This document shows positions 29,300-36,855 of a stretch of 64,000 nt of DNA, one piece after another. Source of the stretch: Xanthobacteraceae bacterium (GTDB taxonomy: Bacteria; Pseudomonadota; Alphaproteobacteria; Rhizobiales; Xanthobacteraceae); the NCBI GenBank assembly GCA_023954195.1, contig JAMLIK010000006.1, positions 1 to 64,000 on the forward strand, in the 5' to 3' direction. The number at the start of each line of letters is the position of its first letter. The first letter of the stretch is position 1. The notes below the pieces were generated by a model. The model was not told the origin of the DNA. It made no database searches and saw only the letters and a list, made by a program, of their open reading frames with translations. The position numbers were made by a program, and so were the translations under genes.

Positions 29300-29450
29300 G
29301 GAAATGGGACCCAGCATCTCTCTCAAGAGATGCGCCGCTTGAAGGGTCCCGTTGACTTGCAACCGTGACCGGCAGCCGGAGGCGAACCGGCGCACCCCGC
29401 TCTCAACGGGGGACGCGACTTAAAGCAACGACGGAGCGGGCTTTTTTGGT
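29300..29450 (+). promoter_or_regulatory. Structured mRNA leader of ornithine decarboxylase (speF-motif-like)
   Basis: Four hairpins are stacked in order: GGGACCC (29306-29312) with GGGTCCC (29344-29350), enclosing GCATCTC/GAGATGC (29314-29333); GCCGG/CCGGC (29375-29391); CCCCG/CGGGG (29395-29412); and a terminator (29396-29447). The last two share bases and cannot form together, a typical attenuator arrangement. A conserved speF RNA motif has been described upstream of alphaproteobacterial ornithine decarboxylase genes. Position and size fit, but no covariance model was run. The gap 29021-29663 contains no other supported feature except the hairpin at 29047. Confidence 0.65.
29396..29447 (+). 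terminator. Rho-independent terminator within the decarboxylase leader
   Basis: CCCGCTC (29396-29402) pairs with GAGCGGG (29434-29440), followed by C and six T residues. It stands about 217 bases before the ornithine decarboxylase start, so it would stop transcription early unless the alternative hairpin CCCCG/CGGGG forms. Confidence 0.65.
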
Positions 29451-29663
29451 CTCTACCGGCAGTCCAACGCCGGCGCGGGCTACTGAAAAGGCTTGTCCTT
29501 CATTGCCAGGTGTGCGGGCGGGAAATCCCAACCAATCCACGGCAGCACAGTTCGGATCCGAGTTCGAGGCTTTGTCGCACCTCCATCGTGCGTCCAGGCC
29601 GAAGCACCCGCATCCGGAGATTTGTTTTCGACGGTCCGTCGCTGGGCCGGTTGGGAGAGTGCG

Positions 29664-30806
29664 ATGACCGAACGTATCCAGGAATTTCTGCGCGACCGCC
29701 GCAACAAGGGTCTCGACACCGAGCCGTGCCTCGTCGTCGACCTCGACGTCGTGCGTGACAACTATCAGACCTTCGCCAAGGCGCTGCCGGATAGCCGCGT
29801 ATTCTACGCGGTGAAGGCCAATCCGGCGCCGGAAGTGCTGTCGCTGCTCGCCTCGCTCGGCTCGTGCTTCGACACCGCGACGGTGGCCGAGATCGAGATG
29901 GCGTTGGCCGCCGGGGCGACGCCGGACCGCATCTCCTATGGCAACACCATCAAGAAGGAGCGTGATATCGCGCGCGCCCACGCGCTCGGTATCCGCCTGT
30001 TCGCGGTGGACTGCACGGCCGAGGTCGAGAAGATCGCCCGCGCCGCGCCCGGCGCCAAGGTGTTCTGCCGCATCCTGTACGATTGCGCCGGCGCCGAATG
30101 GCCGCTGTCGCGCAAGTTCGGCTGCGATCCGGAGATGGCGGTCGAGGTGCTCGACCACGCCCGGCGCCTGAAGCTGGAGCCGGTCGGCATCTCGTTCCAT
30201 GTCGGCTCGCAGCAGCGCAAGGTGAAGGCGTGGGACCGCGCACTGGCGATGGCCTCGCAGGTGTTCCGCGACTGCGCCGAGCGCGGCATCAACCTGTCGC
30301 TGGTCAACATGGGCGGCGGCTTCCCGACCAAGTACCTCAAGGACGTGCCGCCGGTGGTGCAGTACGGCCGCTCGATCTTCCGCGCGCTGCGCAAGCACTT
30401 CGGCAACCGCATCCCGGAAACCATCATCGAGCCGGGTCGCGGCATGGTCGGCAACGCGGGCATCATCGAGACCGAAGTCGTTCTGATCTCGAAAAAGAGC
30501 GACGACGACGAGAACCGCTGGGTCTATCTCGACATCGGCAAGTTCGGCGGCCTCGCCGAGACGATGGACGAGTCGATCCGCTACCAGATCCGCACGCCGC
30601 ACGACGGCGCGGAGATGGCGCCATGCATTCTCGCCGGCCCGACCTGCGACTCCGCGGACGTGCTGTACGAGAAGTCGCCGTATCCGCTGCCGGTGACGCT
30701 CGAAATCGGCGACAAGCTGCTGATCGAGGGCACCGGGGCCTATACCTCGACCTACTCGGCGGTGGCGTTCAACGGCATCCCGCCGCTGCGGACCTATCAC
30801 ATCTGA
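29664..30806 (+). CDS. odc: Ornithine decarboxylase, alanine-racemase-fold type
   Basis: PLP enzyme of 380 residues making putrescine from ornithine; related enzymes also accept lysine. It starts with MTERIQEFLRD at ATG 29664. Family residues: PLP lysine K51 (VFYAVKANPAP), the His motif GISFHVGSQQ, the phosphate-binding VNMGGGFPTKY, EPGRGMVGNAG, and the catalytic Cys in AGPTCDSADVL near the C-terminus. It belongs to the fold-type III (eukaryotic-like) group, not the large biodegradative SpeC/SpeF fold. The structured leader upstream and homospermidine synthase 2.1 kb downstream place it in polyamine synthesis. Confidence 0.95.
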   Translation: MTERIQEFLRDRRNKGLDTEPCLVVDLDVVRDNYQTFAKALPDSRVFYAVKANPAPEVLSLLASLGSCFDTATVAEIEMALAAGATPDRISYGNTIKKERDIARAHALGIRLFAVDCTAEVEKIARAAPGAKVFCRILYDCAGAEWPLSRKFGCDPEMAVEVLDHARRLKLEPVGISFHVGSQQRKVKAWDRALAMASQVFRDCAERGINLSLVNMGGGFPTKYLKDVPPVVQYGRSIFRALRKHFGNRIPETIIEPGRGMVGNAGIIETEVVLISKKSDDDENRWVYLDIGKFGGLAETMDESIRYQIRTPHDGAEMAPCILAGPTCDSADVLYEKSPYPLPVTLEIGDKLLIEGTGAYTSTYSAVAFNGIPPLRTYHI

Positions 30807-30829
30807 GACGCCGCTCTCGCGGCGTCTCA
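30804..30829 (+). terminator. Hairpin starting at the decarboxylase stop codon
   Basis: An 11-base perfect stem (TGAGACGCCGC with GCGGCGTCTCA) and a TCTC loop begin at the stop codon itself. No T tract follows, so it may protect the 3' end rather than terminate. Confidence 0.5.
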
Positions 30830-30849
30830 GACGCCCACACTATCATGCG

Positions 30850-30975
30850 CGTCATCACCGGGCTTGACCCGGTGATCCATCTCCTTCGCAAAACTGTCGT
30901 TCAAACGGATGGATGGCCGGACATAGGCGAGCGAAAGCGACGCCGTTCTTCGAACGGCTATGTCCGGCCATGACG
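30850..30975. repeat. Palindromic repeat, family D
   Basis: Starts CGTCATCACCGGGCTTGACC and ends ATGTCCGGCCATGACG, with nested hairpins such as CACCGGGcttgaCCCGGTG, GGCCGGACAT/ATGTCCGGCC and CGTTcttcgAACG. It fills most of the gap between the decarboxylase and GNAT genes. Its CGTCAT/ATGACG ends are shared with family A. Confidence 0.75.
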
Positions 30976-31003
30976 CTCCGAAAAGCTCGACGGGGTGACT
31001 GCC

Positions 31004-31594
31004 ATGGCCGCTCAGAACAAGATCGTCACCGTTTCCGACGCCGCTCCGTTCGCGATCCGCGCCGAGCGCGCCTCGGACGTTCGCGCGCGCGAGGCGTTGC
31101 TCGATGCGAGCTTCGGCGAGGGCCGCCATGCCCGCACCTGCCAGCGCCTGCGCGACGGACGGCTGCCCGCCGCGGGCCTTGCCTTCACGGCGGTGCATCG
31201 CCACCGCGTGGTCGGCACCGTGCGGCTCTGGCATGTCAGCGCCGGCGGCATCCCGGCGCTGATGCTCGGCCCGCTGGCCGTCGACACCGCCCACCGCTCG
31301 CTCGGCATCGGGGCGGCGCTGATGCGCCATGCGCTGGCGGCCGCGGCGGCCCGCGGCCATGGCGCCGTCATCCTGCGCGGCGAACCGGCCTATTACGCCC
31401 GCTTCGGCTTCTCCACGGCGAGGACCGGCGACCTGGCCCTGCCCGGCCCGTTCGAGCGCGAGCGGCTGCTGGCCGTCGAATTGCGTCCCGGCGCGCTCGA
31501 TGAGGCTTCCGGCATGATCGTCGCCACCGGCCACAAGGCGCGGCGGCCGCGTCATCGCCATGCACCGGCACCCGCCGCCACGCGCGCCGCCTGA
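31004..31594 (+). CDS. GNAT family N-acetyltransferase
   Basis: Soluble acetyltransferase of 196 residues. The acetyl-CoA-binding motif is in LGPLAVDTAHRSLGIGAALM, followed by GHGAVILRGEPAYYARFGF, which marks the YhbS-like GNAT subgroup. Substrate is unknown. An in-frame GTG at 30995 is an alternative start. The C-terminal 20 residues are basic and low-complexity. The next gene, for RidA, starts 12 bases after the stop. Placement in a polyamine region suggests, but does not show, a polyamine or small amine substrate. Confidence 0.88.
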   Translation: MAAQNKIVTVSDAAPFAIRAERASDVRAREALLDASFGEGRHARTCQRLRDGRLPAAGLAFTAVHRHRVVGTVRLWHVSAGGIPALMLGPLAVDTAHRSLGIGAALMRHALAAAAARGHGAVILRGEPAYYARFGFSTARTGDLALPGPFERERLLAVELRPGALDEASGMIVATGHKARRPRHRHAPAPAATRAA

Positions 31595-31606
31595 CGTCTG
31601 AAGGAC

Positions 31607-32002
31607 ATGACCGACATGCCCCGCCGCCTGATCTCCACCGGATCGCCGTTCGAAAAAGCCGCCGGCTACAGCCGCGCCGTCGTCGACGGCGAGTTCTGCT
31701 TCGTCGCCGGCACCACGGGCTACGACTACGCCACCATGATCCTGCCGGGCGACATCGTCGCGCAGGCCGAGAATTGCTTTGCGACCATCGAGGGCGCGTT
31801 GCGCGACGCCGGGTTCGCCATGGCCGACATCGTGCGGGCGACTTACTACATCACCGATGCGCGCGACGCCGATGCGCTGTTCGCCGTCTGCGGCAAACAT
31901 TTCGGCGAGATTCGCCCGGCGGCGACGCTGCTCGTCGTCGCGGCGCTGCTGAAACCGGAAATAAAAGTCGAAATCGAAGTGACCGCGAAGCGGCGAGCCT
32001 GA
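31607..32002 (+). CDS. RidA/YjgF-family protein
   Basis: Protein of 131 residues, usual length for RidA proteins, which act as trimeric imine/enamine deaminases that remove reactive intermediates from PLP enzymes. Motifs are FVAGTTGYDY, QAENCFATIEGALRDAGFAMADIVRATYY (first part), and FGEIRPAATLLVVAALLKPEIKVEIE, with the conserved Arg. Its own subgroup is not archetypal RidA. It is likely co-transcribed with the GNAT gene. Confidence 0.9.
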   Translation: MTDMPRRLISTGSPFEKAAGYSRAVVDGEFCFVAGTTGYDYATMILPGDIVAQAENCFATIEGALRDAGFAMADIVRATYYITDARDADALFAVCGKHFGEIRPAATLLVVAALLKPEIKVEIEVTAKRRA

Positions 32003-32338
32003 TCGGGCCACGCGTGGAGCGCCGGCTCCATGCCGCGCTCCGCCTTCGCGCCGAAATTTCCCGCCACTTGACATATCGTCAGCAGGCCATACCTTTGCGT
32101 CATTATGTCGAACACGCGCCAGACACGACTGCTGCTTCGCGCCGGCCACCTGATCGCAGGAAGGTAGCCCGGACGGACGCGCACGCGCCGTTCCGGGACA
32201 GGCTGTTTCGACCTCGCTTCCACTTATCGCCACGACACGCCGTCACAATACACCGCCTCCGAGCACGGACAACGATGCTGATCGTTGTCCGTCATGCGGG
32301 AGGCAACGGTTCATTTTCGTCAAACCCACCGCCAACCA
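32003..32338. other. Intergenic region upstream of rnk-like gene
   Basis: No gene is supported in this 336-base gap. A possible -35 TTGACA is at 32068-32073, but the matching -10 at the right distance is poor (TACCTT). A short inverted repeat near 32265-32295 (GGACAACGAT/ATCGTTGTCC) straddles the region just ahead of the Rnk gene and may be a terminator or operator. Confidence 0.4.
32269..32290. promoter_or_regulatory. Inverted repeat upstream of the rnk-like gene
   Basis: GGACAACGAT (32269-32278) and ATCGTTGTCC (32281-32290) form ten-base perfect arms around two bases. It is about 50 bases before the start codon. It could be an operator or a hairpin in the leader; nothing identifies a binding protein. 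Confidence 0.5.
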
Positions 32339-32746
32339 ATGGTGAAGGACATGGATCAAGATCTGCACACGCGGCTCCCGAACATCGCCATCAGCGCGCG
32401 GGATATCGAACGCCTTCGCAACATCGCCGACGCCGCCGCGACGAAATATCCCGCGACCGCGGACTTTCTCGCGCGCGAACTCGACCGCGCGGAAATTCGC
32501 GACGCGGATGCGCCGATGAACGGCGTCGTCACCATGCAGTCCGAGGTGACGTTCCGCGACGACGTCGGTGGCCAGACCCGCACGGTGACGCTGGTGTTTC
32601 CGGAGGATGCCAATGTCGACGCCGGCAGGATCTCGATCCTGACGCCGATCGGCGCGGCGCTGATCGGCCTGTCCGCCGGACAGACCATCGAGTTCCAGAC
32701 GCCGGCCGGCGGCTGGCGCGCGCTCACCGTCGTCAAGGTGAACTGA
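32339..32746 (+). CDS. rnk: Nucleoside diphosphate kinase regulator (Rnk, GreA/GreB-like)
   Basis: Protein of 135 residues, typical length for Rnk. An N-terminal short helical part (ISARDIERLRNIADAAATKY) is followed by the GreA/GreB-type C-terminal FKBP-like domain (VTMQSEVTFRDD, ILTPIGAALIGLSAGQTIEF). Rnk-like proteins bind RNA polymerase near the secondary channel. The start is uncertain: ATG at 32339 lacks a clear ribosome site, and a second ATG at 32351 has GAAGGA only one base before it. Confidence 0.88.
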   Translation: MVKDMDQDLHTRLPNIAISARDIERLRNIADAAATKYPATADFLARELDRAEIRDADAPMNGVVTMQSEVTFRDDVGGQTRTVTLVFPEDANVDAGRISILTPIGAALIGLSAGQTIEFQTPAGGWRALTVVKVN

Positions 32747-32753
32747 TAACCCC

Positions 32754-32775
32754 GACCGAGCCCCCCGGTTCGGTC
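32754..32775 (+). terminator. Hairpin after the rnk-like gene
   Basis: GACCGA (32754-32759) pairs with TCGGTC (32770-32775) across a C-rich loop, eight bases after the stop. No T tract follows, so termination is uncertain. Confidence 0.4.
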
Positions 32776-32866
32776 CGTCGCCTGATCGCGCCTCGCGGCT
32801 CCCGCCGCGCGGCCGACCGCGGCATTTGGCCTTGATTTTCACGGCCGTTTGTCGTTTTCAACATTT

Positions 32867-32898
32867 TGAGCCAAGCCGTCCCGCACGGCTTTCGCTCA
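32867..32898 (+). promoter_or_regulatory. Leader hairpin before homospermidine synthase
   Basis: TGAGC (32867-32871) pairs with GCTCA (32894-32898), and inside AAGCCGT (32873-32879) pairs with ACGGCTT (32885-32891) around CCCGC. It ends 39 bases before the start codon, and an AT-rich unpaired stretch with CTGGAG follows. It may control translation or transcription of the synthase gene. Confidence 0.5.
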
Positions 32899-32937
32899 AA
32901 CAATCACAATTTAATAAATTCCCTGGAGTTCCGGTAA

Positions 32938-34383
32938 ATGCCGTCACCCGCCTGGCCCGTGCATGCGCGCATCACTGGCCCGATCGTCATGATCGGGTTT
33001 GGATCGATCGGCAAGGGATTGCTGCCGCTGATCGAACGGCATTTTGAATATGACAGGTCGCGCGTCACGGTGATCGATCCCAAGGACGAGGGCCGCAAGG
33101 CGCATTGCGAGCAGCGCAACGTACGCTTCATCCAGCAGGGCCTGACCCGCGACAATTACCGCCAACTGCTGACCCCGCTGCTCACCGAGGGCGGCGGGCA
33201 GGGCTTTTGCGTCAACGTCTCGGTCGACACCGGCTCCACCGACATCATGGAGCTGTGCAACGAACTCGGCGCGCTTTACATCGACACGGTCAACGAGCCG
33301 TGGCTCGGTTTCTACTTCGATGCCTCGAAGGGCCCGGAAGCGCGCTCCAACTATGCGCTGCGCGAGACCACGCTGGCGGCCAAGAAAGCCCGTCCCGCCG
33401 GCTCGACCACCGCCGTCTCCTGCTGCGGCGCCAATCCCGGCATGGTCTCGTTCTTCGTCAAGCAGGCGCTGATGAATGTCGCCGCCGACCTCAAGCTCAA
33501 CGCCCCGAAGCCGAACACCAAGGCCGAATGGGCCGACCTGATGCGGCAGGCCGGCGTCAAGGGCATCCATATCGCCGAGCGCGACACCCAACGCGCCAAG
33601 ACGCCGAAAGAGCCGGACGTGTTCGTCAACACCTGGTCGGTGGAAGGCTTCATGTCGGAAGGCGTGCAGCCGTCCGAACTCGGCTGGGGCACCCATGAGA
33701 AGTGGATGCCCGCGAACGCCCACACCCATCCGGCCGGATGCGGCGCGGCGATCTATCTGATGCAGCCCGGCGCCGATACCCGCGTGCGCACCTGGTGCCC
33801 GACCCGCGGCGCGCAATACGGCTTCCTCGTCACCCACAACGAGTCGATCTCGATCGCCGATTACTTCACGGTGTTCGACGCTTCCGGCAAGGCGATCTAC
33901 CGGCCGACCTGCCACTATGCCTATCACCCGGCGGACGACGCGGTGCTGTCGCTGCATGAAATGTTCGGCCGCGCCGCGCGGATGCAGGAGAAGCATCACA
34001 TCCTCGATGAAAACGAGATCGTCGACGGCATCGACGAACTCGGCGTGCTGCTGTACGGCCACGACAACAATGCCTACTGGTTCGGCTCGCAGCTCTCGAT
34101 CGAGGAAACGCGCAAGCTCGCGCCCTATCAGAACGCCACCGGCTTGCAGGTGACGTCGGCGCTGGTGGCGGGCATGGTGTGGGCGCTGGAAAATCCCAAC
34201 CGGGGCATTGTCGAAACCGACGAGATGGATTTCGATCGCCTGCTGGAAATCCAGTTGCCTTATCTCGGGCCGGTGAAAGGTTACTACACCGACTGGACGC
34301 CGCTGACGGATCGGCCGGGCTTTTTCCCGGAGGACCTCGACACCACGGATCCATGGCAGTTCAGAAACGTGCTGGTGCGGTAA
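32938..34383 (+). CDS. hss: Homospermidine synthase
   Basis: NAD-dependent enzyme of 481 residues that joins two putrescines to sym-homospermidine, the main long polyamine in many alphaproteobacteria. The dinucleotide-binding site is IVMIGFGSIGKG near residue 17. Conserved family blocks follow: YIDTVNEPWLGFYFD, CCGANPGMVSFFVKQALM, WGTHEKWMPANAHTHPAGCG and LLYGHDNNAYWFGSQLS. Length matches family enzymes such as that of Blastochloris. It works with the ornithine decarboxylase encoded 2.1 kb upstream, which supplies putrescine. Confidence 0.96.
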   Translation: MPSPAWPVHARITGPIVMIGFGSIGKGLLPLIERHFEYDRSRVTVIDPKDEGRKAHCEQRNVRFIQQGLTRDNYRQLLTPLLTEGGGQGFCVNVSVDTGSTDIMELCNELGALYIDTVNEPWLGFYFDASKGPEARSNYALRETTLAAKKARPAGSTTAVSCCGANPGMVSFFVKQALMNVAADLKLNAPKPNTKAEWADLMRQAGVKGIHIAERDTQRAKTPKEPDVFVNTWSVEGFMSEGVQPSELGWGTHEKWMPANAHTHPAGCGAAIYLMQPGADTRVRTWCPTRGAQYGFLVTHNESISIADYFTVFDASGKAIYRPTCHYAYHPADDAVLSLHEMFGRAARMQEKHHILDENEIVDGIDELGVLLYGHDNNAYWFGSQLSIEETRKLAPYQNATGLQVTSALVAGMVWALENPNRGIVETDEMDFDRLLEIQLPYLGPVKGYYTDWTPLTDRPGFFPEDLDTTDPWQFRNVLVR

Positions 34384-34419
34384 GGCGTGATTCTCCGAGG
34401 TTGAATCAGATCGGCTCAA

Positions 34420-34481
34420 CGTCGTCCTCGCGCAGGCGAGGACCTTTAGCCCCTGGCCTTGATATAGGGGCAAGGCGTGAT
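34420..34481. repeat. Diverged copy of repeat family B
   Basis: CGTCGTCCTCGCGCAGGCGA is the start of the family B unit, with C to T changes in the stem. The remainder is decayed; only AGCCCCTGG and the tail resemble the GCCAGGGGTTATGG core of the intact copies at 44980, 53600 and 56897. Confidence 0.65.
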
Positions 34482-34524
34482 GCGAGTGGATCGCCTGGAG
34501 CGGGTTTCGATCAGCGTGAACCAC

Positions 34525-34546
34525 CGTCATTGCGAGCGTAATGACG
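34525..34546. repeat. Minimal palindrome of repeat family A
   Basis: CGTCATT and AATGACG arms around GCGAGCGT. It appears to be the two ends of family A joined after loss of the middle. It lies between homospermidine synthase and the WD40 gene, which converge here. Confidence 0.65.
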
Positions 34547-34638
34547 ATCCCGGCGGAGTCTGAGGTCTCCGCCTGGGGGGACGACGGTTGTCGTGTTGTG
34601 CATCCGCGCAAAACAGCGAGCGCCTCAAGCCCCCGACG

Positions 34639-35658
34639 CTACAATGTGAACAATCCCGCGCCGCCGTCGGCGGCGGCGAACGCCAGCACGCTGCCGTTGG
34701 CGTTCCAGCCGAGCGCCGCGATCGGCGACCCCGCCTTGCGCCGAACCAGGATTTCAGCGCCGTCCGACATGCGGACCATCAGCACGGTGCCGTCGCTATA
34801 GCCGACGGCCATGACGTCCTGCTTCGGATGGCACGAAACCATCGACACCCGCGCCGGCATCGGCGCGAGAATGCCGGGCTCCTTGCCCATCGGTCCGTCC
34901 TTGCTGGCAAACGGCCACACGATCACCGTATCGGCGCCCGAGGTGGCGAGAGACTTGCCGTCGGCGCTCCATGACAGCGACTTGACGCGCGCCGGATAGC
35001 CGCTCATCCGCATGTGCCGCGCATCGGCGAGACGCCAGCCGTGCAGCGACGGCTCATGCATCGACGTCACCAGGAACTTGTTGTCGGGGCTGAACGTCAC
35101 GCCGAGATGCGAGCCGGCCCAGTCGAGCACTTCCGGCGTGGCCGTCATGTTGGGAAACCACAACGTCACGCCGTTGTAGTGCGAGATCGCCAGCCGCAGC
35201 CCCTTCGGCGCGAAGGCCAGCCCGCCGACCGTGGAGACCACGTCGCGGGACTTCTCCTCGCCCTTGGGGCCGCGAACGAACGCCGACTTGCCGGCCGACC
35301 ACGCCACCGCGCCATCGGGATGCAGCGCGACATTGTCGATCCAGCGCCGCTTGGCGTCGGTCGCGAGCGTCGTCACGCCGCCATCGGCCTTGACCTCGAC
35401 CACCTTGCCGTCGTCGCCGCCGGTGACGAGGCGCTTGCCGTCCGACGCCGCGGACAAGATCGCGCCGCCGTGCACCGGCAGCCGCGCCGCCTCGCCGCTT
35501 GCCGTGACGAAGGTCAGCATCTCCTCGTCGCCGACGAACACCGCCGCCGGCCCGAGGAAATGCACCGCCGAAACCGGCATCCCGATCTCGACCGCGATGA
35601 CCCGATCGGTGACCGAGACGACGGAGCCCGGATTGCCGGATGTCTCGAACCCGCTCAC
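34639..35658 (-). CDS. WD40-repeat protein linked to zinc genes
   Basis: Predicted beta-propeller of 339 residues with about six to seven WD40-like repeats (for example GGAILSAASDGKRLVTGGDDGKVVEV, SLSWSADGKSLATSGADTVIVWPF read in parts). No signal peptide is visible, so it is probably cytoplasmic. GTG at 35658 overlaps the stop of the COG0523 gene (GTGA), so I prefer it to an upstream GTG at 35670. WD40 proteins are rare in such genomes; coupling to a metallochaperone suggests a scaffold or sensor role in metal homeostasis, which is inference. Confidence 0.85.
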   Translation of the reverse strand: MSGFETSGNPGSVVSVTDRVIAVEIGMPVSAVHFLGPAAVFVGDEEMLTFVTASGEAARLPVHGGAILSAASDGKRLVTGGDDGKVVEVKADGGVTTLATDAKRRWIDNVALHPDGAVAWSAGKSAFVRGPKGEEKSRDVVSTVGGLAFAPKGLRLAISHYNGVTLWFPNMTATPEVLDWAGSHLGVTFSPDNKFLVTSMHEPSLHGWRLADARHMRMSGYPARVKSLSWSADGKSLATSGADTVIVWPFASKDGPMGKEPGILAPMPARVSMVSCHPKQDVMAVGYSDGTVLMVRMSDGAEILVRRKAGSPIAALGWNANGSVLAFAAADGGAGLFTL

Positions 35659-36761
35659 GCCGCGATGCACCGCTCAAAACCCTCGCGGATCGTCTGCTCG
35701 GGCAGTTCGCGGCCGATGAACACCAGCCGGCTCTCGCGCGGCTCGCCGTCCTTCCATGCGCGCTGGTGATCGCCTTCCAGCATCATGTGGACGCCCTGGA
35801 ACACGTAGCGCTCGTCGTCGCCGGTGAAGGCGAGGATGCCCTTGGAGCGGAGGATCTTCTGCCCCTCGGCGGCGACCAGTTGCTGCAACCACGGCATGAA
35901 CTTCTCGGGATCGAGCGGCTTGTCGCTGCGCAGCGACAGCGATTGCATGTCCTCGTCGTGATAGTGCTTCATGCCGTGGCCGTGATCGTGCCCGTGGTGG
36001 TGGTGATCGTGGCCATGATGATGATGCTCGTGGGTGCAGTTCTCGTCGTGGCAATGCTCATGGTCGTGGTCATGCGCATGGTCATGATCGTCGGCCGCGA
36101 GGAATTCCGGCTCCAGTTCGAGAATGCGGTCGAGGTCGAACGCGCCGCGCTCCAGCACGTCGGACAGCGCCACCTGGCAACGCTCCGTGCGATGCAGCTT
36201 GGCGTAGGGGTTGATGGCGTGGATGCGGCCTTCGACCTCCGCCAGTTCCGCCGGCGTCACCAGATCGGTCTTGTTCAGCACGATGACGTCGGCGAAGGCG
36301 ATCTGGTTCTTGGCTTCCGGCGCGTCCTTGAGGCGTTCGCTGAGCCACTTGGCGTCGGCCACCGTCACCACGGCATCGAGCCGTGCGTTGTTCTGCACGT
36401 CCTCGTCGACGAAAAAGGTCTGCGCCACCGGGGCGGGATCGGCGAGGCCGGTGGTCTCGACAATGATCGCGTCGAACTTGCCCTTGCGCTTCATCAGCCC
36501 GTCGAGGATGCGCACCAGGTCGCCGCGCACGGTGCAGCAGATGCAACCGTTGTTCATCTCGAACACTTCCTCGTCGGCGCCGATGATGAGGTCGTTGTCG
36601 ATGCCGATTTCGCCGAACTCGTTGACGATCACGGCGTATTTCTTGCCGTGATTTTCGGACAGGATGCGGTTGAGTAGCGTGGTCTTGCCGGCGCCGAGAT
36701 AGCCGGTCAGCACGGTCACGGGGATTTTGGCGGCAGCATCAGATGTGGCAGCGTCAGACAT
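35655..36761 (-). CDS. COG0523 (CobW/ZigA-type) metallochaperone GTPase
   Basis: GTPase of 368 residues. The P-loop is GYLGAGKTT (residues 20-28), the metal site GCICC (C73, C75, C76), then VLNKTDLV for guanine recognition. A histidine-rich stretch of about 45 residues near 220-265 (HDHDHEHCHDENC, HHHHGHDHHHHGHDHGHG) separates the G domain from the CobW C-terminal domain. Such proteins deliver zinc to client enzymes under zinc limitation. ATG at 36761 follows GGAG. It lies 94 bases after the zinc permease gene in the same direction, so may have its own promoter as well. Confidence 0.93.
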   Translation of the reverse strand: MSDAATSDAAAKIPVTVLTGYLGAGKTTLLNRILSENHGKKYAVIVNEFGEIGIDNDLIIGADEEVFEMNNGCICCTVRGDLVRILDGLMKRKGKFDAIIVETTGLADPAPVAQTFFVDEDVQNNARLDAVVTVADAKWLSERLKDAPEAKNQIAFADVIVLNKTDLVTPAELAEVEGRIHAINPYAKLHRTERCQVALSDVLERGAFDLDRILELEPEFLAADDHDHAHDHDHEHCHDENCTHEHHHHGHDHHHHGHDHGHGMKHYHDEDMQSLSLRSDKPLDPEKFMPWLQQLVAAEGQKILRSKGILAFTGDDERYVFQGVHMMLEGDHQRAWKDGEPRESRLVFIGRELPEQTIREGFERCIAA

Positions 36762-36855
36762 GGAAACTCCGGAAACGCAGCGTATTGGTTGAGAGCCTTT
36801 ATATTGTGCCGGAGCCTTCCAATGAAAGTGCAAAACCGCACAAATTCGAGGCTGC

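Noticed and set aside
32068-32097. Sigma-70 promoter TTGACA upstream of the rnk-like gene
   Set aside because: The -35 is exact, but the -10 at 16-17 bases is TACCTT, matching few positions. It is kept only as a note.
35640-36677. 345-codon open frame antisense to the COG0523 gene, with a hydrophobic V/M-rich stretch
   Set aside because: The stretch is the complement of the His-rich CAT/CAC codons of the GTPase, which explains the Val/Met run.
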